This document shows positions 21,809 through 32,685 of a DNA stretch of 64,000 bases, one piece after another. The translations under genes and the position numbers were made by a program. The DNA is taken from positions 124,001 through 188,000 of the forward strand of contig JANFAH010000019.1 in the NCBI GenBank assembly GCA_024663395.1, given 5' to 3'. Every line of letters starts with the position of its first letter. The stretch's first letter is position 1. The notes beneath the pieces are model-generated. The model was not told the DNA's origin, made no database searches, and was given only the letters and a program-made list of their open reading frames with translations. This DNA is from Pisolithus tinctorius (Eukaryota > Basidiomycota > Agaricomycetes > Boletales > Pisolithaceae).

Positions 21809-23169
21809 GAGGAAGAGGATGACAAAGATTCCAGGTCTGATCTCATTCAGAGGGTGCTAGTCATGCAGCAGGTTCAGAACTATGCAACAGTTGCTGCTGT
21901 ACTTGGTATATACCAGGCCGCAATTGCAACCGTTCAAAGTGCTACCCAGAACCTTACCACACATCTTCTCTTTTGGGACAGGGATGGGTAGATGAACTGC
22001 TTAATGGGCACCCCTGGAGGATCAGAACTGAACTTGGCATTCACAAACATATCTTCCTCAGGCTCATATCTATCCTTCGAGAAGGGCAGCTTCAAGATTC
22101 AAGGAATGTCACACTAGAAGAGCAACTGGCAATTTTCTTGTATGCAATGGTTACAGGCTTATCAGCCTGGCATATCAGTGAGCAATTCCGACATTCAACA
22201 GACACTATATCATGGTGAGTGTACAGTCACCTGAATGCATGTGAATTTCTGCTAATCATATATTTTACCCAGGTATTTCAAATGAATGCTCCATGCATTC
22301 AGTGAGGGTCCAATTTATACCACATATGTCTGCCTTCCCAGAGCTGATTCACCAATCCCCAGTTGTATTGCTGCCAATACTAAATTCTATCCTTACTTCA
22401 AGGATGCCATAGGCACTCTTGATGGCACACATATCGCATGTGTGCCATCAAAAAGTGAATGGGATCTGATGCACAATCACAAAGGTTTCTTATCTCAAAA
22501 TTGTCTCGTCGCATGCTCATTTGATGGTATTATTACACATGTTCTTGGAGGCTGGGAAGGATTGGCCACTGATACTACTGTCTACCACAATGTGTGCTTG
22601 CAGGACTTTGCAATTCCTGATGGGCACTATTATCTTGCTGATGCAGGATATCCATTGACTCCACAATTACTTGTACCATACCATGGCCAACACTATCATT
22701 TGGCCAAGTGGGGTCAAGCTAACTTATGGTAAGTACTATTATATTCCTTATGTACATTTGATTCTCATTCACTCCATACAGGCCAAAGGATAGCAAAGAA
22801 CTCTTCAACCTTTGCCATGCCATGCTTCAAAATGACATCAAGCATAACTTCAGAATCATAAAGCAGCATTTTCACACCCTTGTTCTTCCACCCAAGTATG
22901 ATATGGTGATCCAATCATGGTTGCCTGCAGCTGCATGCTGCCTTCACAATATTATCTGCCTCCATGATCCTGATGATGTTGACATGCCAGATCCTGATGC
23001 AGTCGATGAAGAAGAAGGGCCACTCCTAGCACCTGAAGAAACTGATGTCAGAGACTTGCAAGATATTCTGTTGAATGCTGAGTCACACAGGCAGATGAAT
23101 GCCTTGTGTGACACAATCACAATGCAGATGTGGGAGGACTATCGTGCTGAGCTTGTGAGGTGTGGTTGA
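21809..23169 (+). pseudogene. Harbinger DDE transposase
   Basis: Runs from an acidic N-terminus (about 21809) through GWVDELLNGHPWRIRTELG, an intron at about 22215-22272, the catalytic part with Asp in IGTLDGTHIACVPS and Asp in GWEGLATDTTVYHN, another intron at about 22728-22782, and the C-terminal helix region LPAAACCLHNIICLHD, ending with TGA at 23167-23169. The usual catalytic Glu helix corresponds to the stretch before FRIIKQHFHTLVLPPKY and looks altered. A frame slip near 21940 separates the N-terminus from the rest. Several Arg positions of the relative at 1-1286 are His or Gln here, as CpG decay would produce. Confidence 0.75.
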
Positions 23170-23228
23170 TTCAGCCATTTGAAGTTTTCATATCTTTTGT
23201 ATCACATACCTTGTATTTGCAACTCTCT

Positions 23229-24068
23229 TGTCAAAGTCAGACAACACCCCTGGCTTCCTCTTAGGGCGGAGTTGGAGCGGGTTGGGCTGCAGAGTACAGT
23301 GGTCAAAGTCCGAAGCGAATCTGACCACTGGGTGGCGAGATATTTGACGAACAGTGAGCAGAGGGGTATGGAGGAAAGCTTTGGAGGCTGAGGTCAGAGT
23401 CAGAGTTGGAGGTTGGAGGTTGGATGAGAGGGTGTTGGGTTCAGCTAGTGCACTGCCCCCTTGTGCAAGCTCAGCCCTCATATTTCAGAGGTGGAGTGGA
23501 CTCAGAGGAAGTGGAGACAAAACTCCAGAGGGGACTGAGAGGGAGTCGAAGGTGGGGACTTTATTTGATATTCGTACTGATTACATCGGAGTACTACATG
23601 GCCTTATATATGATGTAGGTAAAGGGCAGTGCAGTGCAGAATGTAAACCAATAAGTGTATAATGGGTTAGTAGTCCCTCCAACACAAGGGATAGAGGGTA
23701 GGGATGACAGGGACCTTAACTGAGACAAGGAAACTACTACAATGAGGAAGAGAGGGTAAATACCAAAGGAGCAAAAGAATGGAGAAAACCAACATGAGGG
23801 CAGAACCCTATCTAGAATGCAGGGCTGCAAGTCTGACAGCCCATGTGACCAACCTTAGGGCAGAGTTGAGCAGAGTTGGTCAGAACATGGACAGGGGACC
23901 TTGGAGAGGTGTGGAGATGTGTCAGGAGGGTCAGAGGAGCGTGGGAACATGTCGGAGGAGGGCAGAGAAGTGTGGGAACATGTCAGAAGAGGGCAGAGAA
24001 GCACAGGAACATGTCAGAGGAGGGCAGAGTAGGTGTTAGGGGCTTACACTGGTGTCATGGTCATGACA
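23229..24068. repeat. Solo LTR of gypsy family B
   Basis: Begins TGTCAAAGTCAGACAAC and ends GGTCATGACA, matching along its length the two LTRs of element B (31827-32641, 37756-38570), but with many CG to TG/CA changes and 840 instead of 815 bp. The 5-bp target duplication TCTCT (23224-23228, 24069-24073) proves a genuine insertion followed by LTR-LTR recombination. Confidence 0.93.
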
Positions 24069-24510
24069 TCTCTCATGAATGTTACTGCTCCCAAACATCG
24101 TGACTTGACCTTTGCATTGTGATTCTCAACTACAGCATTGACTACAGCGTAATGGCACAAGTACAGATAGACTACTTATCCCCCCCCCCCATTCCTGTGT
24201 ATTCTGGAACCTCACAGCCAACTGCCTCAAGCCTCATCTTGACCCAAAACATTCTGTATGTTGGCAAGTGAGCAGTGGCATTCTTGTAACCTGTGACATA
24301 GGAAGGTTTCTCTTCAAATAGCATTTGCAAGCAGACCAGGTTTCACTCTGAAAGGTTCTTCTCAAGCTCAAACATCAGCACACAAACTTCATCTAGATCT
24401 CAGCTCTTGGATTGGTCAAGAGCAGCAAGCATCTTGGTGATGTTATCTTGCACACCAGTCATGAGATCCTGCACCACATCTTCAAGGCCAGCTGTCTGTG
24501 AGTGCTGCTT

Positions 24511-24876
24511 TCAGGAACCAGAAGAATTTCCCCTGGAAGCTGTTGTGGACATGGTGTTGAGCTCAGCAGTGGCATCACTTTTCTGCTTCCTGCCACAAGA
24601 CAACAAGCTGGATGAAGGTTTGATGGATGTGCTTACTGATGTCATCACAGAATATGGTGGCAATGTGGGAATTGATGAAGGGGAGACTGTGGGGTCAGGT
24701 AGGAGTATGGGTGGCATGCCAGACCAGGCCTGCAAAACACCTGGTGGTAGAGGCATACCCTGAGCATTTACAGTGGGCTGCACTGTCTGAGGAGTCAGCA
24801 TAATTTGACTTTGATCAGGAGAACTGGGTTGATACAGCACAAAGGTAAACTGTAAAGCAGCTTGCATTGGTGGCAT
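24511..24876 (-). pseudogene. Myb/SANT-like protein of the Harbinger element, C-terminal part
   Basis: Minus-strand frame of Pro/Ser/Thr-rich sequence (AWSGMPPILLPDPTVSPSS) followed by a Lys/Arg patch (CGRKQKSDATAELNTM). It directly continues, across gypsy element A, the Myb/SANT-like reading frame at 47340-47979. The join is broken by the A insertion at the GGAAA target site (24881-24885). No stop is visible before the end of this piece. Confidence 0.6.
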
Positions 24877-24885
24877 GGGGGGAAA

Positions 24886-25161
24886 TGTAACGATTCACAA
24901 TCTTACACGACCATTAATACCTTGGAATAATTATGTTTTATTTCCTTTTCCTTTCTCTTTCTTTATATCTCCCTTTTTTAGCTACTTGTTTGTCTCCCAC
25001 CACACTCTGAACATATATAAACTGTAGATACTGATGTACGGACTCCCCAGTCTACCTTGAACAGAGAATTCTTCGGCCAGTTCTTCCTGAGCAACCATAA
25101 GAAACACTCCTACGAGAATGGACTACCTCCGTGTGACTTAAACAAACCCACTTTTGTCACA
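24886..25161 (+). repeat. 5' LTR of element A
   Basis: Starts TGTAACGATTCACAATC and ends TTTGTCACA. It differs from the right LTR mainly by C/T and G/A changes, so the insertion is not very recent. Confidence 0.93.
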
Positions 25162-25352
25162 TATTTTGAACTGCCTATAACTTTTCTCTTACCTCCTTAA
25201 CCCGCCTTCGACCTCGATGTTGCCCGCTCGCTATTGGTCTGGCCAACTGGTGCGTAGTAGCAACGTCAAACTTTTGTACTGATGTCTTCTCCATTTAATC
25301 CGAAAGCAATAAATGAAGAAATACGATGCCGCTTCTGGGCCATTGAGCCAGA

Positions 25353-26903
25353 GTGGGTCGGATTGATCCAATTTGGAGGGGTCACAGGGGGGGGGTTGAT
25401 TATGATTATCAGACCACACCTGACGAAATGACCTCTCCGTTAGCTCACAGGTCTGTAGAACCTGTTAGGACACTGGGTGGTGCCCAAGGCCACATCGACA
25501 ATGCGAGCGACGTGCCAAGCAAAGCCGTTGTGCAGCTGGTCCACGAGCTTGGGAGCATGCTGCAAGGCTGTGCCCCAGACCCCCCAGTAGTGACTGGAGT
25601 GGATAGTATAGCGCATGCAGAAAGTGATGAGTTTGTTAAGCTGTGGTTGCCCACCCGTAGCAATGTCTCACTAGTCCCAACGTCTGTATTATTAGACCAG
25701 AACAGATGGCCTGCCTGGATGTGCAACGAACCTAAAGTGAACACAAAAAATGAAGATAATCTTAGCCCAAAGATGGTTTGGTCAGAACTTGTCGAGAATG
25801 ACGAAGAATTAAGGAGAACTGTACTGCAGTGGTTCGGGAATTCCACGGTCCTGAGCGATAATGACCAACCCGGTAGTATGAAACATGGTCAACCGACCTC
25901 AGATACAAGCGCCCCAAGGCTTACCACAGAGGTAAAAGGGAAATGGAGAGCGCTTGCTCGCAGTGAAGCCTCAGAAGAATGCCCTGTAAACGGCAATAGT
26001 CAACATCACATCTCGGAGCAAGAGGAACAAGATGAAAATATGAAGTACTTGGTACTGAAGCTGAAAGAAGCCGGCCTAATCAAGCAGCTCGATAGTGCTG
26101 AGGCTCTGATCTGCAAACAGCAGACAATTATTGAATCATTTAAACAATGCACAAAACACAAGTCTATGAATCCGGGACCATTGGGGCTCAGTGTCGAACA
26201 GAAGGAACATGTACCCCAAATGGCTAAGAATATTGGCACAGGTGAACCAGATAACAAAGACACGACTAAATACAATTTCACTGACAGTACTAAACTGGCT
26301 AAACGATCAGAATCACCAGAGATTATAATTGATGGAAAGGCTCACCGTAAGGATAAGACCCCTGCAATTAAGGTAACCTCCAATGCTTGAGCCTCGTCTG
26401 TATTCCCACGCGAGAGTACCATACTGCGTGCAATGTGTGGAGACTCTGGTGATGACAGCGACTCATCAGACTTGGACAGCATGGCTAAACAACATAGGAA
26501 ACTTACAGAACACTACCATCAGCGAGCGATCGCCCCAAGCGATCCATCCAACTCATCCTCGAACGACAGTGACTCTTCTTCAGAAGGAGATTCATCGTTC
26601 GGGTCAGACTTCTTCGGGGAAGAACCATCAACAATCGGTACCAATGACTCAGAGAGAGAAAAAGTGTGGAAGCATGAGAAGAAGCGTCGCTACCGCACGA
26701 AACTGAATAAGTTGAAGTATCAGCAAGCATTTTTAAAGGAAGACCCACCATTCACTTACCGAGGTGAAGTACAAGTAGGCCTCTTTAAGAAATGGTGCTG
26801 CGAGCTGCACAACTGGGTAAAACACACCTGACTAGACTGTAAAAAGAGTATTAGGTTGGCGGGAAAATACCTAAGTGGATGCACTTACCAATTCTATGAA
26901 TGA
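25353..26903 (+). pseudogene. Element A: N-terminal gag region
   Basis: One frame with in-frame TGA at 26388, 26829 and 26901. The first 345 residues have no catalytic motif but include a coiled-coil-like stretch (KYLVLKLKEAGLIKQL). Then comes an Asp/Ser-rich acidic segment (GDDSDSSDLDS) and a conserved block WCCELHNWVKHT, with the next TGA where Arg is expected. The role is virion-like particle assembly together with the next segment. Confidence 0.75.
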
Positions 26904-26906
26904 AAC

Positions 26907-27566
26907 ATGCTGGACTTGAAGAAAAAATATAATCTCACAACCTTCTTTGAGGACCTGTTTGACTATATATTCCCCATGGACTTCCAAATGCAACAGCATG
27001 ATAAGTTTGACATGTGTCATCAAGAAGGACGCTCAGTCCTAGATTTCTTGAGAAAATTACAAGAAATCGCAGATACTGTGGGTGACATTAGTGACCGTGA
27101 AGTAGTACTCACATTTTGGAGACGGTGCCAGCCTTACTTGAGAGTGGAACTTACCAAGAGTGGCTACAACATGACCACAGTCTCTATTGTGACTCTAGAA
27201 TCTGAATGCATAAGGTATAAGAAAGCCAAGCACGTTATCAATGAGGACAGAAACCGCAAGCCCCCACATGACCAAAGATATGCACACAGGCAGAGCACGG
27301 ATCGACTTAGTGCAGCCTCTGTAAAAACTAATGGTGCGACTGATGCGGGAAATGCAACTCATAACAAAGATAATAGCACATGCCAGGACCAGAACCGTCA
27401 TCACTGAAAAGAGCAGAATCCTGATAAAGAGCAGAAGAGGTGCCTTCGAGCAGAAGGTAAGTGCTTCAACTGCGAAGGCACAGACCACCTAGAGCGTAAT
27501 TGTCCCAAGCGTTGGCAGACCAGGGACAAGCAGAAAGGACTGCACGTCTGTCTCAACACCATTGAC
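26907..27566 (+). pseudogene. Element A: gag core and zinc knuckle
   Basis: Same frame as the upstream part. The gag core FFEDLFDYIFPMDFQMQQ is followed by basic, Arg/Lys-rich sequence, a TGA at 27405, and a CCHC zinc knuckle CFNCEGTDHLERNC at about 27463-27504 that would bind the element RNA. The gag identity follows from the knuckle and the order gag-protease-RT. Confidence 0.8.
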
Positions 27567-29543
27567 ATGTCCCCCGCTGAGGCTCGCCTGGCGGCCATCG
27601 AAGAAGGAGCTGAACTCGGCCTCTTCATGCTAGGAATTGCTCGATCAGAAATGCCTGAACTCTTCCAGTTAAAACAAGAAACTTTGAAGGCACATATGCT
27701 AGCTACACTGTACAATGCCGTTCCGTTGACTCTCGACCAAGAGATCGACCCAGACAATTCCCCCTACCAGCATAATCGCTTTACATTAGAAGACTATGGT
27801 GGCCCAGACACATACTTATTGATGGATCATTATACCCTCGACCATCACATCCTCTACTATAAGGATCTCGCTGACCCCAATTTTGACATCATCCATTGGC
27901 TCCATCGTAAGAAAACTGAGTGCTATGACGAACTAGTCTTTGACAAACATGAAACGAGATGGCACGGGCCCCCTCCCATAGTTCCAAATCGCCTTAAACC
28001 CATCAGCACTGACACCTTGGAGTGTAGAGCAGCTCTATCACACTCCCCTGAGGGGAGCTGTGAGGACGAAACCTACACGCTTGAATGAAGTGCTGCACGT
28101 GTCAAAGGCACCACTCGCCTACTACCCAAGCCCATTGTCATTGTAGTCCGCATCAATGACAAGCCCTGTCGAGCCTTGCTCGACTCCGGTTCATCATCCA
28201 ACTTTATTTCTACCACGCTTGTAGATCAATTGCAACTATCCCTCGATCTACTCAATAAACCCCTAAACCTCCAGCTCGCCATCTCGGGATCGCACAGAAA
28301 AGTAAAAGCTACCATGACACCCTGGATCTCGTACCAGAACATTCATGAAAAATGCATACTAGACATCGCAAATCTTGACTCATATGACTTAATCCTCAGT
28401 ATGCCATTTTTGTTCCAACATAAGATTTTACTTGGTTTCAATCCATCTCAAATTACCATCTGCAGCGACAACTCGTTACCCATCCAGGGACTGCAAACTA
28501 TCGCGCTAGAGTCACGAGTGGCGGAACTATTAGCAGATGAGAAGGAGAGGTGTCGAGAAGAACTGAGGGTGTATGCAAGGGATATATGCAAGGAGGCCAT
28601 TGAAACCCCCCTTCCCCCGCTCCGTGACATTAATCATGTTATCCTGCTGATAGATGATAATAAAGTATACTCTTGGTGTCCATCCCACTGCCCTGAACCA
28701 CTCAAGCCTTTACGGCACTCAAAGCGAGATGACTACATTCGAACCAGACGCTGGGAGTTTAGCAGTGGTACAAATGCTATCCCTATGCTAATGCTTAAAA
28801 AGGCCACAAAGGATGGCTTGCTAAGGCTGAGAACGGTAATAGATACAAGGGAATGGAACGCCAACACAAGGAAACTAGCCTCTCCACTACCAGACATGGA
28901 GGCAATCCTCCGCAACATCATGTCTCACCCCTATAGGTCCCTGCTCGATGGCAAGGATGCCTACGAACAAATCCAGATCACTCTGGAAGATGTCCCTAAG
29001 ACGCTTTTTACAATGCCAGATGGGACTATGATCAGCCATGTTATGCAGATTGGCGACTGCAATGCAGGCACGACTTATCAATCACTGATGAACCACATAT
29101 TCGTGCCTTACATAGGAATCTTTATGGATGTCTACTTAGACAACATAGTAATCTATTCAGACTCACTCGAAGACCATGTGAAACACATCAAAATTGTCAT
29201 TGATACTTTGCGAAAACATAAGTTCTACCTTAGCGAGCACAAACTACAATTCTTTATGAACGAACTATGGATCTTAGGACATGTGATTGACGTGGACAGT
29301 ATCCGTATGGACCCTGACAAAGTGGATAAAATTGTTAACTGGAAAACACCTACTAACAAGGACTTACTCGCGGGCTTCATCAGAGCAGTCGGGTATCTTG
29401 TGCCTGGATGCGAAGGCATTCGCATACCCCTCGGGCACCTGCACAAGACAGCAGCGGCCAACTCTCCTTGGCGCTGGTCATTCATGGAACAAAGGGCATT
29501 TGATTTAGTAAAGGAGTTAGTACATACACATCGCGAGACATGA
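27567..29543 (+). pseudogene. Element A: protease and reverse transcriptase
   Basis: Contains a TGA at 28086, then the aspartic protease active site LLDSGSSSNFI at about 28170-28205, and the reverse transcriptase with RTVIDTREWNANTRKL, DGKDAYEQI and the catalytic box, here YLDNIVIYSD instead of YLDD. The second catalytic Asp is replaced by Asn through a G-to-A change in a CpG context (GACGAC to GACAAC), which should abolish polymerase activity. TGA at 29541 closes this stretch. Confidence 0.88.
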
Positions 29544-29549
29544 CGAACG

Positions 29550-31826
29550 ATGCTAGACTACTCACCTGGACATGCCCCAATAAACTTGTCTTGTGACGCA
29601 TGCCTGTCAGGTGGAAGCGGTGTAATTTGGCAGGGAGAAACTATGGAGAAAGGGAACATTATCGCGTTCTGGTCTGGTAAATTTAATCCGGCCCAGCAGA
29701 ATTACCCCATGCACGAACAGGAACTATTAGCTATAGTTGAGTCATTGAAAAGATTTCAACACCTACTGCAAGGCACGAAATTCCGCATATTCACGGACCA
29801 TAAGGGACTTGAATGGATCCAGATGCAGCGGAAACTGTCCCCACGGCAAGCTAGGTGGCTCGAAACATTGAGTGACTTTGATTTCAAGATCGTGCATATA
29901 CCAGGCAAGACAAATGTCATCGCCAATGCTTTAAGCCGTATATACTCGGATGAACCTAAAGGGACAGTACGATCAGCCTTGGAATATGTCAGTGCTGAGG
30001 AAGAGCACGCACCTTCAAAACTGCTGCTGAACTTGATCACCACCCTGCTGTACACGGGATCACCCATATTCCTGGGAGCGACAAGGTGTCAGTCTAGCAC
30101 ACAGGAAGCATTCCCTAATGCAAAACGAGTGATCCTGAAGTTACCTGGTGACCCAACACGATCACTGGAGGGCAGGAATATGCCAAAGCCTGACACATCA
30201 CCTGATGTGCCAACAGTACCCGAGACACCCACCGAGACAAAAATACCTACGACACGTGTTAACAATGGCCCAGATGATGACATCATAGCTGACACACCCA
30301 GTGAACAGGAACCAACCTCATTGCCTGAATTAGTCACCATGGCAGAGTCAGACTTAGACATATGTGAGGACATACGCCATCAATACCATAGGGACAAATT
30401 TTTTGTTGACATTGTTAAAAACCCTAAGAACTACAAAAATTTTGAAGTAGACAATGGTCTGATTTACCTGAAGGACAAAGGACAGTGAATTCTTTGTATT
30501 CCTGACATAAACTCAGGTTCCTGCCACTTGCACGAGATCTTGATCTTGCACGCACATTCAATATTAGCTCACCTAGGCCCCGGGAAAACTACCAACTACC
30601 TACGAGACAATGTATGGTGGAAGGGGATCAATTCTGATGTAGACAAATTCTGCAGATCCTGTACACTATGTCAGACCTCTAAGCCCAGTAATCACCCTAG
30701 CTATGGACTATTAGAAACACTTGATGTCCCAACATACCCCTGGGAAACCATTGGAATTGACTTCGTTGGCCCCTTGCTGGAATCATGTACACTTAATGGA
30801 ACCTTCAATATGACACTTGTCATAATCGATTACCTAACTGTCATGGTACACCTCATCCCTACGAAACAGACTTACCGTGCCAAAGACATCGCCGAGGTAA
30901 TGTTTGATAGAGTGTACAAGCATCATGGAATGCCACAGAATATAATTAGTGACAGAGACTCCCTATTCACAAGCACTTTCTGGAATAAACTAAATGAACT
31001 AACAGGGACTGAGCTGAGAATGTCATCAAGCTTTCACCCACAAACAGACGGAATCACTGAGCGAGCCAACCGCACGTTTACTCAGATGCTACGCACATGC
31101 ATATCCCCAAACCAGAAGGACTGGGCCTCGAAATTACCAGCAATTGAATTTGCAATGAACTTGGCTCGGTTGGAAACTACCGGGTTTACCCCATTTATGC
31201 TAAACTACAGGCGGTCACCAAGATCTATGATCTGGGAAACCAACTCAGAATTCCCTGGTGTAAGAGTATTCGCTCAGCATATGAAAAATGCCATTATGCA
31301 AGCTCATGATTCGATTATCTCTGCACGTATAAAACAAAGTACTATGGCAAACCAGAAATGTAGGGATGCGCCATTTGTTAAAGGCGACTTAGTATACCTA
31401 TCTATGGCCAACATAGCATTACCTAAAGGGCATGCACGAAAACTCATGCCTAAGTTTATTGGCCCCTATAAGATCTTAGATGACTACTGGAACAACATGT
31501 TCCTGCTCGATTTGCCGAATGACCTCAAACAGCACAGAATACACCCCGCCTTTCATGCCAGCCTGTTACACCTGCACGTCCCTAATGATGATCGATGCTT
31601 CCCTGGGTGACAACTCCCTCAAATTATCAACCTTGGGAAAGTCGAACACCTCTCAGTCAAGCGGATTACAGACCACCATGGAAAAGGGAGAGATGCTCTC
31701 TTTGAGGTTGAATACTCAAGCGGTGACAAGGTGTGGCTTCCCCTCCATGAAGTCTCTCATCTCGAAGCATTCACCCAATACCTAGAAGCACTGAACGTAT
31801 CTAGCACTGACAACCTTACACCTAGG
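29550..31826 (+). pseudogene. Element A: RNase H, integrase and chromo-like end
   Basis: RNase H: DACLSGGSGVIWQG, HEQELLAIVESLK, FTDHKGLEW. A TGA at 30486 is followed by the integrase: zinc finger around HSILAHLGPGKTTNYL and CRSCTLCQTSKP, then the DDE core with Asp in IGIDFVGPL, Asp in IISDRDSLFTS and Glu in DGITERANRTF. After TGA 31608 a chromodomain-like segment follows (DALFEVEYSSGDKVWLPLHE). The frame is then cut by element B at CTAGG 31822-31826. No frameshift is present. Confidence 0.88.
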
Positions 31827-32641
31827 TGTCAAGGTCGGACAACGCCCCTGGCTCCTTCTTAGGGCGGAGTTGGAGCGGGTTGGGCTGCGGAGTACAGTGG
31901 TCAAAGTCCGAAGCGAATCCGACCACTGGGTGGTGAGATATTCGACGAACAGTGAGCGGAGGGGTATGAAGGAAAGTCTCGGAGACTGAGGTCGGAGTCG
32001 GAGTCAGAGGTCAGAGGTCGGAGGTCGGATGAGAGGGCGTTGGGTTCAGCTAGTGCGCTGCCCCCTTGCGCGAGCTCAGCCCTTGTATTTCAGAGGTGGA
32101 GCGGACTCAGAGGAAGTGGAGACGAAACTCCGGAGGGGACTGAGAGGGAGTCGAAGGTGGGGACTTTATTCGATATTCGTACTGATTACATCGGAGTACT
32201 ACGTGGCCTTATATACGATGTAGGTCAAGGGCGGTGCAGTATGGAATGTAAACCAATAAGTGTATAGTGGGTTAGAGTCCTTCTGACACAAGGGATAGAG
32301 GGTAGGGATGACGGGGACCTTAACTGAGACAAAGAAACTACTACAACGAGGATGAGAGGGTAAATACCGAAGGAGCGGAAGAATGGAGAAAACCGACATG
32401 AGGGTGGAACCCTATCTAGAATGCAGGGCCGCAAGTCCGACAGCCCACGTGACCAACCTTAGGGCAGAGTTGAGCAGAGTTGGTCAGAACATGGACAGGG
32501 GACCTCGGAGAGGTGTGGAGATGTGTCGGGAGGGTCAGAGGAGCGCGGGAACATGTCGGAGGAGGGCAGAGAAGCGCAGGAACATGTCAGAGGAGGGCGG
32601 AGCAGGTATTAGGGGCTTACACTGGTGTCATGGTCATGACA
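31827..32641 (-). repeat. Element B LTR (3' LTR in element orientation)
   Basis: Starts TGTCAAGGTCGGACAAC and ends GGTCATGACA. GGAG/CGGAG-rich. It matches the right LTR almost base for base. Confidence 0.95.
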
Positions 32642-32685
32642 GTATCCCCCCCTTAGGGCCTGAACCCCTGAAGGCCATAGCAAAG

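Noticed and set aside
25353..31610. Recoding of UGA as an amino acid in the retrotransposons
   Set aside because: Host genes here end with TGA (F-box, polyubiquitin), and CpG decay explains both the TGA codons and the Asp-to-Asn changes.
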